Origin: Burkholderiales bacterium PBB3
GTDB taxonomy: Bacteria; Pseudomonadota; Gammaproteobacteria; Burkholderiales; Burkholderiaceae_C
DNA: 64,000 nucleotides
NCBI GenBank assembly: GCA_002256115.1
Contig: NKIK01000019.1
Span: forward strand, 17,742-81,741
Direction: 5' to 3'
The notes beneath the pieces are model-generated. The model was not told where the DNA came from and made no database searches. It saw only the letters and a program-made list of their open reading frames with translations. The position numbers and the translations under genes were made by a program. Positions 1-8,894 of the stretch are shown here, piece after piece; within the stretch, counting starts at the first letter, position 1; each line of letters starts with the position of its first letter.

Positions 1-641
1 CCTTGGCCCTGGCCTGTATCGTGGCATTCGTCTTTAACCAACCACTGACCAGCTTGCTAGCCACTTCAGGGGTGTTTGCCATGGTGATCGGCCTGGCGAT
101 TCAGGCCAATATCGCCAATGTGTTTTCGGGCATTGTTCTCAACATTGAGCGCCCCTTCCGGGTGGGGGATTACATCAAGATCAACAACACCTTGGGTAAA
201 GTCATCGACATCACCTGGCGCACCACCCGCATAGAGTCCAACGATGGCCAGATGGTCAGTCTGGCCAACTCCAAAGTGTCTGAGGCGGAGATGCAAAACT
301 TTAGCACCACGCCCAATGGCATTGCTGCAGAGACCGTGTTCCACCTGGACCCCCAGGTCGATCCTGCACTGGTACTCAGCATCATTGGCGAGGCGGTAGC
401 CCAGTCCAAAGCGATTGCCTTGAAAGACGACCCCTTGTTTGCACCCATGGTGCGGTTCAAGGGCATTGTCTGCGACAACGGCTATTGGGTTGCAGAGTAC
501 TCCGCCGGTTACCGGGTCAAAATTCTGCCCAAAAAATCCAAGGCCAAAGAAGAGCTGTGGTCCTATGTACGCCAGCAGTTTCAGGCACAAGGGCTCACCC
601 TGTTCCCACCACCCAGTGCACGTTTGCCTGGTAACGCTTGA
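1..641 (+). CDS. MscS-family mechanosensitive channel, C-terminal part
   Basis: The reading frame is open from the window edge, so the N-terminus is missing; about 212 residues are visible. The visible start contains a glycine/alanine-rich pore-lining helix, then the family's GLAIQANIANVFSGI type stretch and the RPFRVGDYI entry to the cytoplasmic beta domain. The rest matches the soluble vestibule, with a basic C-terminal section. MscS proteins are inner-membrane channels that open under membrane tension and release solutes during hypo-osmotic shock. The next gene starts 6 nt after the stop, so the two may be co-transcribed. Family assignment is strong; the exact subfamily cannot be told without the N-terminus. 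Confidence 0.85.
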   Translation, partial: LALACIVAFVFNQPLTSLLATSGVFAMVIGLAIQANIANVFSGIVLNIERPFRVGDYIKINNTLGKVIDITWRTTRIESNDGQMVSLANSKVSEAEMQNFSTTPNGIAAETVFHLDPQVDPALVLSIIGEAVAQSKAIALKDDPLFAPMVRFKGIVCDNGYWVAEYSAGYRVKILPKKSKAKEELWSYVRQQFQAQGLTLFPPPSARLPGNA

Positions 642-647
642 AAGAAT

Positions 648-1817
648 ATGGGTATGAAAATAACCTCGGCCGCTCTCTGTGTTGCACTGAGCGCGTGGCT
701 ATCCGGCTGCGCAGTCACTGGCGTCGTACCCAGCTATTGCGCACGCATTGAGCAGTCCGGATCCATTCAGTGTTCAGCCAACACAAGCACTAGTTGCGAA
801 TTGTCTGCGGTGGCCTGGGTAACCGGGGTGCGCGGGGGTGAACTCATTTTCGGGAACGACAAAGCTCCCGAAGATCCAACCGAGTCCAGTGTGTTCTCCA
901 TGCCGTATGCGGGCGCAGTTTTTGATCCAGAAGGAGAGAAAACTTTTTATGCCTACCCACCCTTTTCGCAAGTCAGCAAGTTCGAATCCATGGCCGTGTC
1001 GCCCGATGGCCAGCACGTCATAGCCATGAATGCCTTTGACCGCTTCTCTGCCAAGAACAGCAGCCTGGATGCGTTCAATGTGCTGTTGGCCTGGAATGCA
1101 CACACGCCGGAGCAAGCACAGGTGATTTCTCGCAGTGAACGCGAAGGAGTGAACAGCTCCCTGGCACTGCGCGAAAGACTGGCCAAGGCACTGCTAAGCC
1201 ACTTTGGCGCGCGTACCGCGTATTTCAAAGTTGAGGGCGTTGCACTCCTGCCCGCTGGGCGTATCTTGTTTGGCGTGCGTGAGATGGGGCGTACCCATAC
1301 AGATTTTGATTACCGCGTAACCCTGATTGCCGGTAGCTACAGGATGGTGAACGGTGCATTCTCTTTGGACATCAACACAGACTTCAAAGTAGTCCGCGAT
1401 TTCACAGAACTATCCAATCAAGTGGGACGCAAAGTGGGCCTATCTAGCATTGAATACGATGCGGCGGGCCAGCGCCTGTTGTTGTTGACCTCTTATGAAG
1501 GCGCGGGTGAAGTGGGTGCCTATGTGTGGGTGCTGCCCGATAGCGCTGACGGCAGTATCGGCAACACCCCGCATTTGGTGCGCGATGCCGCTGGCGCACC
1601 TTTCTTGCTGACCCACAAAGCCGAAGGCATGGCTGTCGTGGGCCCTGGGCGCATATTTGTCATCCACGATGACGACCGAGTGGCCACACGCATCCATAAT
1701 TCTGGACCAGGCAAGCACACCGACCACGTGCGGCAACTGAACGCAGCCGCCTTTGACATTGTGCAGTTGGGCTCTGGTACGGCTGCTCTCAACGCGTGTC
1801 CGGCTGCACAACAATAG
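648..1817 (+). CDS. Putative lipoprotein, possibly beta-propeller (phytase/esterase-like)
   Basis: This 389-residue protein begins with a lipoprotein signal: a short hydrophobic stretch ending in LSGC, so Cys21 would be the lipidated residue. The body contains repeated strand-rich segments such as MAVSPDGQHV and a late segment (EGMAVVGPGRIFVIHDDD) that resembles propeller proteins of the phytase/esterase-like type; that resemblance is a weak inference. Two methionines (positions 648 and 654) could start it and only a weak purine stretch precedes either. It sits 6 nt after the channel gene. No enzyme activity can be assigned. Confidence 0.6.
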   Translation: MGMKITSAALCVALSAWLSGCAVTGVVPSYCARIEQSGSIQCSANTSTSCELSAVAWVTGVRGGELIFGNDKAPEDPTESSVFSMPYAGAVFDPEGEKTFYAYPPFSQVSKFESMAVSPDGQHVIAMNAFDRFSAKNSSLDAFNVLLAWNAHTPEQAQVISRSEREGVNSSLALRERLAKALLSHFGARTAYFKVEGVALLPAGRILFGVREMGRTHTDFDYRVTLIAGSYRMVNGAFSLDINTDFKVVRDFTELSNQVGRKVGLSSIEYDAAGQRLLLLTSYEGAGEVGAYVWVLPDSADGSIGNTPHLVRDAAGAPFLLTHKAEGMAVVGPGRIFVIHDDDRVATRIHNSGPGKHTDHVRQLNAAAFDIVQLGSGTAALNACPAAQQ

Positions 1818-1857
1818 ACTTGTTGGTTTTTCAAATCTAATTATTAAGGAGCAAATC

Positions 1858-2490
1858 ATGAGCAACGAAGCGGAATCCACACCCTCAAAATCCGACAGCT
1901 ATCAAATGCGATGTGGTGTCACGCTGGGTATATTGGCTGCCATCATGGCTGCCAATTCCATTGGTGGAGCACGCTGGGGCGCGGCGGCGCTCAAAGGCGC
2001 TGGCGAAAAGGGCACAGCCTACGCCTGGTACCAGTCCAAGAGCATCAAGGAGTCCATGATCGAGGGCAACCGCGACAACGTACTGGCGCTCTTGGAGACC
2101 TCTGACGCGAAAGGTGCTTACAAGGAACGGTTGCAGGCCAACCTCGACCGGCTTAACAAAACCCTAGTGCGCTACGCCAAGGAGAAGCAGGAGATATTGG
2201 TAGGCTCCCAAGGCGTTGGTAAAGAGAACTGGGTCATCAAACACAACGGCGAAATGGGTAAAGTCAAAGGTGCGCAGGAATGGGAAGTTGCCGTTACGCT
2301 GTATGAAGAAGCGGGAGATATTTTCGATTTGTCCGCTCTGTTCTTGCAACTCTCTCTGGTGCTTGGCTCTATCAGCTTGTTGCTGAATCGGCCCTCCGTT
2401 CGCAATTCGTTTTACGGCGGTATGGTCGGTTTGGGTGTTGTCGGTTTGTATTTCCTGGTGCAGGCCTTTGTCATGGTCGGTGGGCTTTAA
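1858..2490 (+). CDS. DUF4337-like membrane protein
   Basis: The start at 1858 is chosen because AAGGAG lies just upstream; the open frame extends further 5' but overlaps the previous gene. The 210-residue product has one N-terminal hydrophobic helix (about residues 20-40), a polar middle with the family-like segment YQSKSIKES, and two C-terminal membrane helices. This pattern resembles DUF4337 proteins, inner-membrane proteins of unknown role. It follows the lipoprotein gene by 40 nt on the same strand. Confidence 0.6.
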   Translation: MSNEAESTPSKSDSYQMRCGVTLGILAAIMAANSIGGARWGAAALKGAGEKGTAYAWYQSKSIKESMIEGNRDNVLALLETSDAKGAYKERLQANLDRLNKTLVRYAKEKQEILVGSQGVGKENWVIKHNGEMGKVKGAQEWEVAVTLYEEAGDIFDLSALFLQLSLVLGSISLLLNRPSVRNSFYGGMVGLGVVGLYFLVQAFVMVGGL

Positions 2491-2603
2491 GACCTCCGCG
2501 AATAGGCCTCACCGCTTAGCGCAACGCACTCCACAATTGCTCCACATTTAGACGCCAAAGTTCATCCACCGGTGCCCCCGTGGCCCGTCTTTTGGAGATG
2601 AAC

Positions 2604-3941
2604 ATGGCGCTTATCGGTTTCAAAATTCAGGCCTTACGGGCTGCAATTTGGGTGGGTGCATTGGCTGGCCTTTCTGGTCTTTCCGGCTGCGGTGGCGCGG
2701 GTGGCAGTACTGCGGATGCCACCGTTGCTACAACAACAACAACAACGGCAACTGCAGCAGCAGCTACTCCAGACGACGCGGAAGCCGCAGCCATCGCTGC
2801 GGCCATCCGGCCAGCACCCAACCCCGCTATAGCACTGGGCAACCGGGCGCGCTTGGGCCAACTCATATTCAACGACCCCAATTTATCAGAACCCCGCGGC
2901 ACCGCCTGCGTGGCCTGCCACCAAGCCAACCAGGGCTTTGCCGGTAATAACGGATCACGCATTGGCGTGGCGCAGGGCAGCACGCCGGGCGCTCTGGGCC
3001 TGCGCAATGCCATGACCAATAGCTATGCCGGGTCGATTCCAACATTCAGCTTTGTAACCACCGATGGCGAAACCGAAGCCGTAGGCGGCCACTTTTGGGA
3101 TGGCCGGGCCGACACGCTGGCGCTGCAGGCGCTAGGGCCTTTTTTAAATCCGCTGGAGATGAACAACCCGAACCGCCAGGCGGTGATGACCAAGATCGCG
3201 ACATCCGCGTATGCGCCCTTGTTTCGGGCCGAGTTTGGTGCCAATGTGTTTGCCAACACTGACACCGCGTTCACCCAAGTCGGCGTGGCCATTGAGGCCT
3301 TTGAGCGCACGGCCCTGCAGCCCTTTAGCTCCAAGTACGACGCCTTTGTGCGCGGCACCGCCACGCTGTCTGCGCCCGAGATGCGGGGCATGGTTTTGTT
3401 TCAAGACCCCAAGCGCGCCAACTGCGCGGGCTGCCACCTGATGAACCCCGGCAGCAAGAAACCTGAGGACTCCTTGTTCTCAGAATTCACCTACTACGCC
3501 ACTGGCATCCCCCGCAATACCGCCATACCGCGCAACGCCAACCCCGGCTTTTATGACCTGGGCCTGTGTGGCCCCGAGCGCAGCGCGCCGGTGCTGCCCG
3601 CCACGGTGCCCGCCGGGGTCAGCATTGCACATTTTTGCGGCATGTTTCGCATGCCCACCTTGCGCAATGTGGCCGAGCGCCCGGCCTTTATGCACAATGG
3701 CTTTTTTAACAACCTGGCCGATGTGGTGCGCTTTTATTCCACCCGCAACAGCAATCCGCAGCGCTGGTATGGCCCCACCGGCTTGCCCAATGATCTGCCC
3801 GCCCAGTACCTCCAAAACCTTGAAACCACCAAGGCTCCCTTCAACCGTACGGCCGCGCAGGGCCCGGTGTTAACCGAGCCCGAGATTGCCGACGTGGTGG
3901 CGTTTTTGCGTACCTTGTCGGATGGTTTTCCAACGCAATAA
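2604..3941 (+). CDS. Di-haem cytochrome c peroxidase-type lipoprotein
   Basis: The ATG at 2604 has GGAG six bases upstream and gives a lipoprotein signal ending LSGC (Cys29); an in-frame GTG at 2580 is less likely. A low-complexity Thr/Ala linker encoded by ACA and CAG triplet runs follows. Two haem c sites are visible: CVACH at residues 102-106 and CAGCH at 274-278. The late segment FCGMFRMPTLRN with a following HNG resembles the MauG/CCP family. Such proteins reduce peroxide or carry out related oxidations in the periplasm using cytochrome electrons. The sensor kinase gene starts 12 nt downstream, implying an operon. Confidence 0.85.
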   Translation: MALIGFKIQALRAAIWVGALAGLSGLSGCGGAGGSTADATVATTTTTTATAAAATPDDAEAAAIAAAIRPAPNPAIALGNRARLGQLIFNDPNLSEPRGTACVACHQANQGFAGNNGSRIGVAQGSTPGALGLRNAMTNSYAGSIPTFSFVTTDGETEAVGGHFWDGRADTLALQALGPFLNPLEMNNPNRQAVMTKIATSAYAPLFRAEFGANVFANTDTAFTQVGVAIEAFERTALQPFSSKYDAFVRGTATLSAPEMRGMVLFQDPKRANCAGCHLMNPGSKKPEDSLFSEFTYYATGIPRNTAIPRNANPGFYDLGLCGPERSAPVLPATVPAGVSIAHFCGMFRMPTLRNVAERPAFMHNGFFNNLADVVRFYSTRNSNPQRWYGPTGLPNDLPAQYLQNLETTKAPFNRTAAQGPVLTEPEIADVVAFLRTLSDGFPTQ

Positions 3942-3953
3942 GCACAACAAGCC

Positions 3954-5408
3954 ATGCCACTCCCCCGCCTGCGCATCGCGCACCAACTCTCGCTGTTAAT
4001 GGCCGCTGCCGTGGTGCTGGCGGTGGTGGTAGTGGCGGTGCTTAGTGCGTTCAACCTGCGCAGCGGCTTTCGGGACTATTTGCAGGCGCGGGATGACGAA
4101 CAACTGATGCGCCTGGTGGCGCTGGTCGAGCAGCGCTCGGCCCAAGACCCGCGGCTCAACTGGCTGCGCGCCGAGCCCGAGCCCATGCGCGCGCTGATGG
4201 ACGCCTTCAACGGCCGCGCACCGCGCCCCCTGGCCGCCCCCGGCAGACCGCGCCCTGGTGAAGAGCAGCGCCCCCCGCGCCCAGACAACCGGCCACCACC
4301 CAATCCGCCACGCGACAGCATGGGTGACCGCCTGATGATCCGCGATGCGCAAGGCGAACAATTGGCTGGCCGGCCGCACCCCAATGAACGCCCACGCACC
4401 GTGCGCGCCATCAAGGTCAACGGCGTAGAGGTCGCCTTTGCCGAGCTGCTGCGCGAGCCTGAGCCCGAGGGCCTGGAGGCCCACTTTTTGCAACGCCAAA
4501 CCAGCCGCTTGTGGTGGGCAGGCTTGCTCGCCATCGGCCTGGCCGTGCTGGCCGCCTGGTGGCTGGCGGGCCGCTGGAGCCGCCCGCTGGTAGCCCTGCA
4601 GCGCGCCACCCGCGCCATTGCCCAGGGCCAAGACGCCCAGCCCCTGACACCCAGTGGCGCGCAAGAGATTGCCCAACTGGTGGACAACGTCAACCACATG
4701 GGCCAAGAACTGGAGCGCCTGGCCAAAGCCCGGCGCATGTGGATCGCCCAGATATCGCACGAGCTGCGCACGCCGCTCTCCGTATTGCGCGGCGAAATGG
4801 AAGCCATTGAAGACGGTGCCCGCCAAGCCACGCCACTGGTGATGAAGCGCCTGCAAAACGAAGTGCTGCAGCTCACCCGCCTGGTGGACGACCTGCACAC
4901 CCTGTCGGTGGCCGACATGGGCGGCCTGCGCTGCACGCTGACCGAGGGCGATGCGCATGCGCGGCTGTGGCAACTGGCGCAGCGCTTTGTGGAGCCTGCT
5001 GCGCAGCGCGGCCTGACCCTGACGCTGCCCGCGCAAAATGGCACACCGCTGCCCGTGCTGTGGGACTTTGGCCGCATCGAGCAACTGCTCAGCAACCTGA
5101 TCACCAACAGCCTGCGCTACACCGATGCGCCAGGCACCATTGACCTGCAGTGGCACAGCGATGGCCAGTGGTTCACGCTCACGCTAGACGACAGCAAGCC
5201 CGGCGTGGGCGATGAAGATTTGAAGGAATTGTTTGAGCCCCTGTTCCGCGCAGACCGCGCGCGCCAGCGCGGCCAAGACTCAGGCAGCGGTTTGGGGCTG
5301 TCCATCGTGCGGTCGATAGCGCAGGCGCATGGCGGCAGTGTGCAGGCCAGCCACGCCGCAGCGGGTGGCCTGCGCATGACAGTGCGTTTACCAGTAAGGG
5401 CCACATGA
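3954..5408 (+). CDS. Sensor histidine kinase (BaeS/CpxA-like)
   Basis: This 484-residue inner-membrane kinase has an N-terminal membrane helix (about residues 12-32), a short periplasmic domain rich in Pro and Arg, a second helix near residue 185, then HAMP, a DHp helix with phospho-acceptor His269 in SHELRTP, and an HATPase domain with N box (NLITNSLRY), G1 (GVGDEDL) and G2 (GSGLGLSIV) motifs. It probably senses an envelope condition and phosphorylates the regulator whose start codon overlaps its stop (ATGA). The peroxidase gene is immediately upstream. The ligand is unknown. Confidence 0.9.
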   Translation: MPLPRLRIAHQLSLLMAAAVVLAVVVVAVLSAFNLRSGFRDYLQARDDEQLMRLVALVEQRSAQDPRLNWLRAEPEPMRALMDAFNGRAPRPLAAPGRPRPGEEQRPPRPDNRPPPNPPRDSMGDRLMIRDAQGEQLAGRPHPNERPRTVRAIKVNGVEVAFAELLREPEPEGLEAHFLQRQTSRLWWAGLLAIGLAVLAAWWLAGRWSRPLVALQRATRAIAQGQDAQPLTPSGAQEIAQLVDNVNHMGQELERLAKARRMWIAQISHELRTPLSVLRGEMEAIEDGARQATPLVMKRLQNEVLQLTRLVDDLHTLSVADMGGLRCTLTEGDAHARLWQLAQRFVEPAAQRGLTLTLPAQNGTPLPVLWDFGRIEQLLSNLITNSLRYTDAPGTIDLQWHSDGQWFTLTLDDSKPGVGDEDLKELFEPLFRADRARQRGQDSGSGLGLSIVRSIAQAHGGSVQASHAAAGGLRMTVRLPVRAT

Positions 5409-6124
5409 CCAACACCACTGTCAAGCCCACGCATATTTTGGTGGTGGAAGACGACGCGGCCATCGCCGACATGCTGACCAACTACCTGCACATGCACGGC
5501 TACACCACCACCGTATGCGCCAATGGCCTGGACGCCGTGACGCTGGCCCGCCAACTGCAGCCCGCCCTGCTGGTGCTAGACCTGATGCTGCCCGGCCAAG
5601 ACGGCATAGCGGTGTGCACGCAGGTGCGCGCGTTCTCGGCCGTGCCCATCATCATGGTGACAGCGCGGGTGGATGAGATAGACCGCCTGCTGGGCCTGGA
5701 AACCGGGGCCGATGATTACGTCTGCAAACCCTTTAGCCCCCGCGAAGTGGTGGCCCGCATCAAGGCCCTGCTGCGCCGCGCCCAGGGTGCGCTGGCGGTG
5801 GCGGCGGGTGCGGTAGCCTCAACTGCACCAGCCCCATCGCTAGAGATTCATGAAGACAGCCAAACCGCGCTATGGCAAGGCCATGCGCTGCCGCTCACGG
5901 CGGTTGAATTCCGGCTGCTGCGCCTCTTGGTATCGCGCCCACAGCGCGTGTTTGCCCGCGCCGAACTGCTGGACCATCTGCACGATGATCTGCGTGATGT
6001 GAATGACCGCACGGTAGACAGCCACATCAAAAACATCCGCCGAAAACTGGACGCCGCGCAAGTCGTGGAGCATGCGATTGTGTCGGTGTATGGGGTGGGG
6101 TATCGGTATGAGCGGGGGGATTGA
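5405..6124 (+). CDS. OmpR-family response regulator (BaeR-like)
   Basis: The 239-residue protein has an N-terminal receiver domain with the acidic pocket E15-D16-D17, phospho-acceptor Asp59 in LVLDLMLPG, and the conserved CKPFSP lysine segment, followed by a winged-helix DNA-binding domain with the VNDRTVDSHIKNIRRKL recognition region. It overlaps the kinase gene by four bases, so the pair is translationally coupled. It is expected to regulate its own operon or envelope genes; targets are not visible in the sequence. Confidence 0.92.
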   Translation: MTNTTVKPTHILVVEDDAAIADMLTNYLHMHGYTTTVCANGLDAVTLARQLQPALLVLDLMLPGQDGIAVCTQVRAFSAVPIIMVTARVDEIDRLLGLETGADDYVCKPFSPREVVARIKALLRRAQGALAVAAGAVASTAPAPSLEIHEDSQTALWQGHALPLTAVEFRLLRLLVSRPQRVFARAELLDHLHDDLRDVNDRTVDSHIKNIRRKLDAAQVVEHAIVSVYGVGYRYERGD

Positions 6125-6148
6125 CTGGGGTTTTTTGGCGAGCAGCGC

Positions 6149-6185
6149 GCTATTGAAATAGGAGCTGTTCCCGCAATATCCATGG
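6149..6185 (+). repeat. Dispersed two-hairpin repeat, copy 1 (degenerate)
   Basis: A diverged copy of the ~60-65 nt family (GCTATTGAAATAGGAGC, then CCCGCAATATCCATGG). The first hairpin is weakened by a C to T change and the second hairpin is lost. It lies downstream of the response regulator gene. Confidence 0.65.
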
Positions 6186-6359
6186 TAACTGAAACAGATT
6201 TTGTGTTGAAAATTCTCAGTGCATTGCAAACTGTTGCCGCAACAATTGTTCCGTCGATTGCTAAGATGCCCGAGCCGGTCCCCTGATTGAGGGCTTTGCT
6301 CAGCCCCCCTGAGGCTCCACTCAAAGGTAGTCTTTAGGTTATTGAGGGATTTACGACTA

Positions 6360-7265
6360 ATGGTAGCGAGAACTATCCTCAACATCTTTATGCAAAACAC
6401 ACCATTTCCCGTCGAGAACGCTATCGCGAGATGCACTGTGCGAATCCTCGCTGGAATAGATGAAGCATCTCTAAATTCGGTAGGAACCGGGTTTTTCTAT
6501 AAAGTTGTGCACCCGATCACCAACCTTTCAAAGACGCTCGTCGTCACAAATAAGCATGTAATTTCAAACGCCAAGGTTGTGCGAATTGTTATTTCCTCTG
6601 CTGAAGACCTATCAGATGTCAACCAGTACGGACAGCCCGTCGGGCGCCAAGACGATGTAATCAACTGGAGCTTGGCAGGGCATCTTTTTGAACATCCCGA
6701 TGCCGAAATTGATCTTTGTGGAATCGACGTGACGCTTCCACTTGGAAACATTCTGCACAGTGGCAGACAGCTTCGAGCTATGTTTCTTGACTCAACATGG
6801 CTGCCTGAATCACAGGACCTAGCTCTGGTACGCGACATTGAGCAGGTTCTTGTAGTCGGTTATCCAAATGGCATGTGGGATCAACACAACAATATGCCTG
6901 TAGCGCGGCAGGGAGTCACAGCTACTCATCCATTAGCCCCATATCAAGGAAAATCTAACTTTCTCATTGACGTAGCGGCCTTTGGTGGGTCGAGCGGATC
7001 ACCGGTATTTACATATGAAACTCCGCTGTTTCGCCTGGCCCACGGCGGACTGACACCGGGAACAAGGGTCCAGTTTATTGGCGTTGTATGGGGAGTCGTG
7101 GAGCAGGCACTTTCTGGTGAACTGAAGCAAGTTGAAATTCCCGCAGTGCAGACTACCGTAGCCATCGTGAAGGCCTCACTCAATCTTGCGATTGCATTGC
7201 ACAGTCGGGCCGTTCTCGCGTTGGACGAGCTTGTATTTCCAGGCATCACCGCCGGACGTGGGTGA
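6360..7265 (+). CDS. Trypsin-like serine peptidase domain protein
   Basis: The 301-residue product (start at 6360 chosen; a TTG at 6342 and an ATG at 6390 are alternatives) contains the order expected of a chymotrypsin-fold protease: GTGFFY, TNKHV with a catalytic His, an acidic segment IDLCGID, and FGGSSGSPVF with the nucleophile Ser. No signal peptide is evident, so it may act in the cytoplasm. Base composition is more AT-rich than its neighbours, consistent with transfer. Substrate unknown. Cytoplasmic trypsin-like proteins of this size occur in accessory and defence loci, but no partner is recognised here. Confidence 0.7.
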   Translation: MVARTILNIFMQNTPFPVENAIARCTVRILAGIDEASLNSVGTGFFYKVVHPITNLSKTLVVTNKHVISNAKVVRIVISSAEDLSDVNQYGQPVGRQDDVINWSLAGHLFEHPDAEIDLCGIDVTLPLGNILHSGRQLRAMFLDSTWLPESQDLALVRDIEQVLVVGYPNGMWDQHNNMPVARQGVTATHPLAPYQGKSNFLIDVAAFGGSSGSPVFTYETPLFRLAHGGLTPGTRVQFIGVVWGVVEQALSGELKQVEIPAVQTTVAIVKASLNLAIALHSRAVLALDELVFPGITAGRG

Positions 7266-7471
7266 GGATGGCCCCCCATCCACTTGCTAGCCCCGGCGTG
7301 GCCTGCTGAAGAGAAGGCGCATGACTACATTGGGATTCCACGCGGGCTCTTTTGGATCTCGGGTGGTGCAACGCTGGATGTTCAAGCAATAGACTAGATG
7401 AGCCTTAGTTTGTTCATCACTACTTTGGAACGTGTTGTTGCCGCAGCCAACGCGACATGAACGGGGAATCT

Positions 7472-7723
7472 ATGAGCAAAACTAAAGACGAAATGCGGAC
7501 CGAGTATCGGCGCGAGGACTTGGGCAAAGGCGTTCGGGGCAAATACTTCGCACGCGTGTCGAAAGGAACAAACCTTGTTTTACTGGATGACAAAGTTGCC
7601 AAGTCGTTCCCCAATGGTGAGGCTGTCAATCAGGCGCTGCTCGGGCTTCTAGCACTAACCGAGCAAACGGCGCGTATAACCGCTCGCTCAAATCAGACGA
7701 CTCGAAAACGGGCCGAAGCCTAG
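7472..7723 (+). CDS. Small conserved protein, antitoxin-like
   Basis: The ATG at 7472 follows GGGGA and gives an 83-residue protein starting MSKTKDEMR; an in-frame ATG at 7457 is possible. The segments KGVRGKYFARV, GTNLVLLDD and VAKSFPNGEAVNQAL define a widespread family of small proteins often found near type II toxin genes. No toxin-like partner is adjacent, so it appears solitary. Function is inferred only from this resemblance. Confidence 0.6.
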   Translation: MSKTKDEMRTEYRREDLGKGVRGKYFARVSKGTNLVLLDDKVAKSFPNGEAVNQALLGLLALTEQTARITARSNQTTRKRAEA

Positions 7724-7732
7724 TTCAATCAA

Positions 7733-8152
7733 ATGGGTAGCCCACGGTTACTGCGGTTGGCTCAAACCACTGTGATGCTGGCAGGTCTTTCGCTAATTCT
7801 GCAATTGTCAGCCTGCGGCGGCGGTGGTGATTTGGGTCCACGGGTGGCGATTGGAAAGGACTACTCCTATGTTCGCCTGTTACCTCCATCCGAGCGGCCT
7901 CCCACCGGCATCGATGCGTACACAGAAGAGTTGACCCGAGCAGGACTGCATCCGGAAAGCGCCGCTTGTGCATTTGCCACCAAAGCAATTTCTGGTGGGC
8001 CAGCAATTCAGTACCCAAGACAGGTTCAGGTGATTTCATTCACGATTCCAGCGAGTGAATCAGAACGCGCACTTGCCTTGGGGTATTACCCGCTCGCAGA
8101 CTATTCAGTGTTCTACGATTTGAACAATCCAAAACCCTGCAGCGCAGATTGA
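7733..8152 (+). CDS. Small putative lipoprotein
   Basis: This 139-residue protein has an N-terminal hydrophobic stretch ending in QLSACGGGG, a plausible lipobox. The mature part has no recognised domain. It starts 9 nt after the small antitoxin-like gene. The precursor would be exported and anchored in the envelope. Confidence 0.5.
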   Translation: MGSPRLLRLAQTTVMLAGLSLILQLSACGGGGDLGPRVAIGKDYSYVRLLPPSERPPTGIDAYTEELTRAGLHPESAACAFATKAISGGPAIQYPRQVQVISFTIPASESERALALGYYPLADYSVFYDLNNPKPCSAD

Positions 8153-8268
8153 CACGCTGATATCGATTCGCACACACGCTTCACGACCGCCGTCAATTCC
8201 CAGGATGTGCACCATGACCAAATACCTGATCTCTTTCTTCCGCTTCGGCTGACAGTCCTAACGGCGAC

Positions 8269-8781
8269 ATGCGTCAAGACCACCCCCCCGATCTGCAGGC
8301 AGCACTAGAGCACGCCAGCACAGCCCTGACCGCGGCAATTGCAGAGCTATCCGCTATGCCCGAGGGAGAAGAACGGTCCGGCCGACTGCGCGACATCGCA
8401 ACCATGCTCGCTGGGAGCACTGAGGCGCTCAGGGCGCAAGCTATCCAGCTCTGCCCCGATCTCGAAAGCGCAGAGCCGATTCCTGACACGCAATTGCACG
8501 AATCCGAACGCGAGGCTGTTTCCCGACTTACGGTTTCAGATATCAAGGTCATCGACCGCGCCTTGGTCGCCAGTGCCACTACCGCTTGGAGGCACGGCAC
8601 CCGTGTCATCGGCGAAACCCTCGTCAGTCTGAACGACCAGTTCCCAGGTGTCTCACTTGGCTTCTACGCACAGCGCGTAGCGGCGCTGGTTCAGAGTGGA
8701 AAACTTCAGGCGCGGGGAAACATCAAGTTCATGCGCCTCTGCGAAATCAAGCTGTCAGCCGAGAACGAGAGTCTGGGCTGA
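8269..8781 (+). CDS. DUF3658-like hypothetical protein
   Basis: The 170-residue product has an N-terminal helical, Glu/Ala-rich half and a C-terminal half with LTVSDIKVIDRAL, NDQFPGVSLGFYAQRVAAL and GKLQARGNIKFMRLCE, which matches DUF3658-type proteins found in proteobacterial accessory loci. There is no signal or membrane segment. Role unknown. Confidence 0.55.
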   Translation: MRQDHPPDLQAALEHASTALTAAIAELSAMPEGEERSGRLRDIATMLAGSTEALRAQAIQLCPDLESAEPIPDTQLHESEREAVSRLTVSDIKVIDRALVASATTAWRHGTRVIGETLVSLNDQFPGVSLGFYAQRVAALVQSGKLQARGNIKFMRLCEIKLSAENESLG

Positions 8782-8788
8782 AGCTGTC

Positions 8789-8829
8789 GCTGTCAAAACA
8801 GGAGCTATTCCCACACTATCCACCGCTCA
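8789..8829 (+). repeat. Dispersed two-hairpin repeat, copy 2 (diverged)
   Basis: GCTGTCAAAACAGGAGC followed by CACACTATCCACCG; the second hairpin is not conserved. It lies in the short region between two convergent genes, next to a strong hairpin. Confidence 0.65.
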
Positions 8830-8836
8830 ATTGAAA

Positions 8837-8870
8837 TGGGCGACGGATGGCTCTCGCCATCCGTCGCCCA
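8837..8870. terminator. Hairpin between convergent genes
   Basis: GGGCGACGGATGGC and GCCATCCGTCGCCC form a perfect 14-bp stem with a TCTC loop. It sits between the convergent DUF3658-like and DUF4189-like genes and could stop transcription from both sides. Neither side has a strong T run, so simple intrinsic termination is only a probable role. Confidence 0.55.
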
Positions 8871-8894
8871 CCCATCATTCGATTCAGCGGTATC

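Noticed and set aside
2730..2770. ACA/CAG triplet run as a CRISPR or mobile repeat
   Set aside because: It is a simple-sequence run encoding the Thr/Ala linker of the peroxidase.
8214..8252. A 12-codon frame starting MTKYLISFF before the DUF3658-like gene
   Set aside because: Too short to support; it might be the remnant of a small protein gene or chance.
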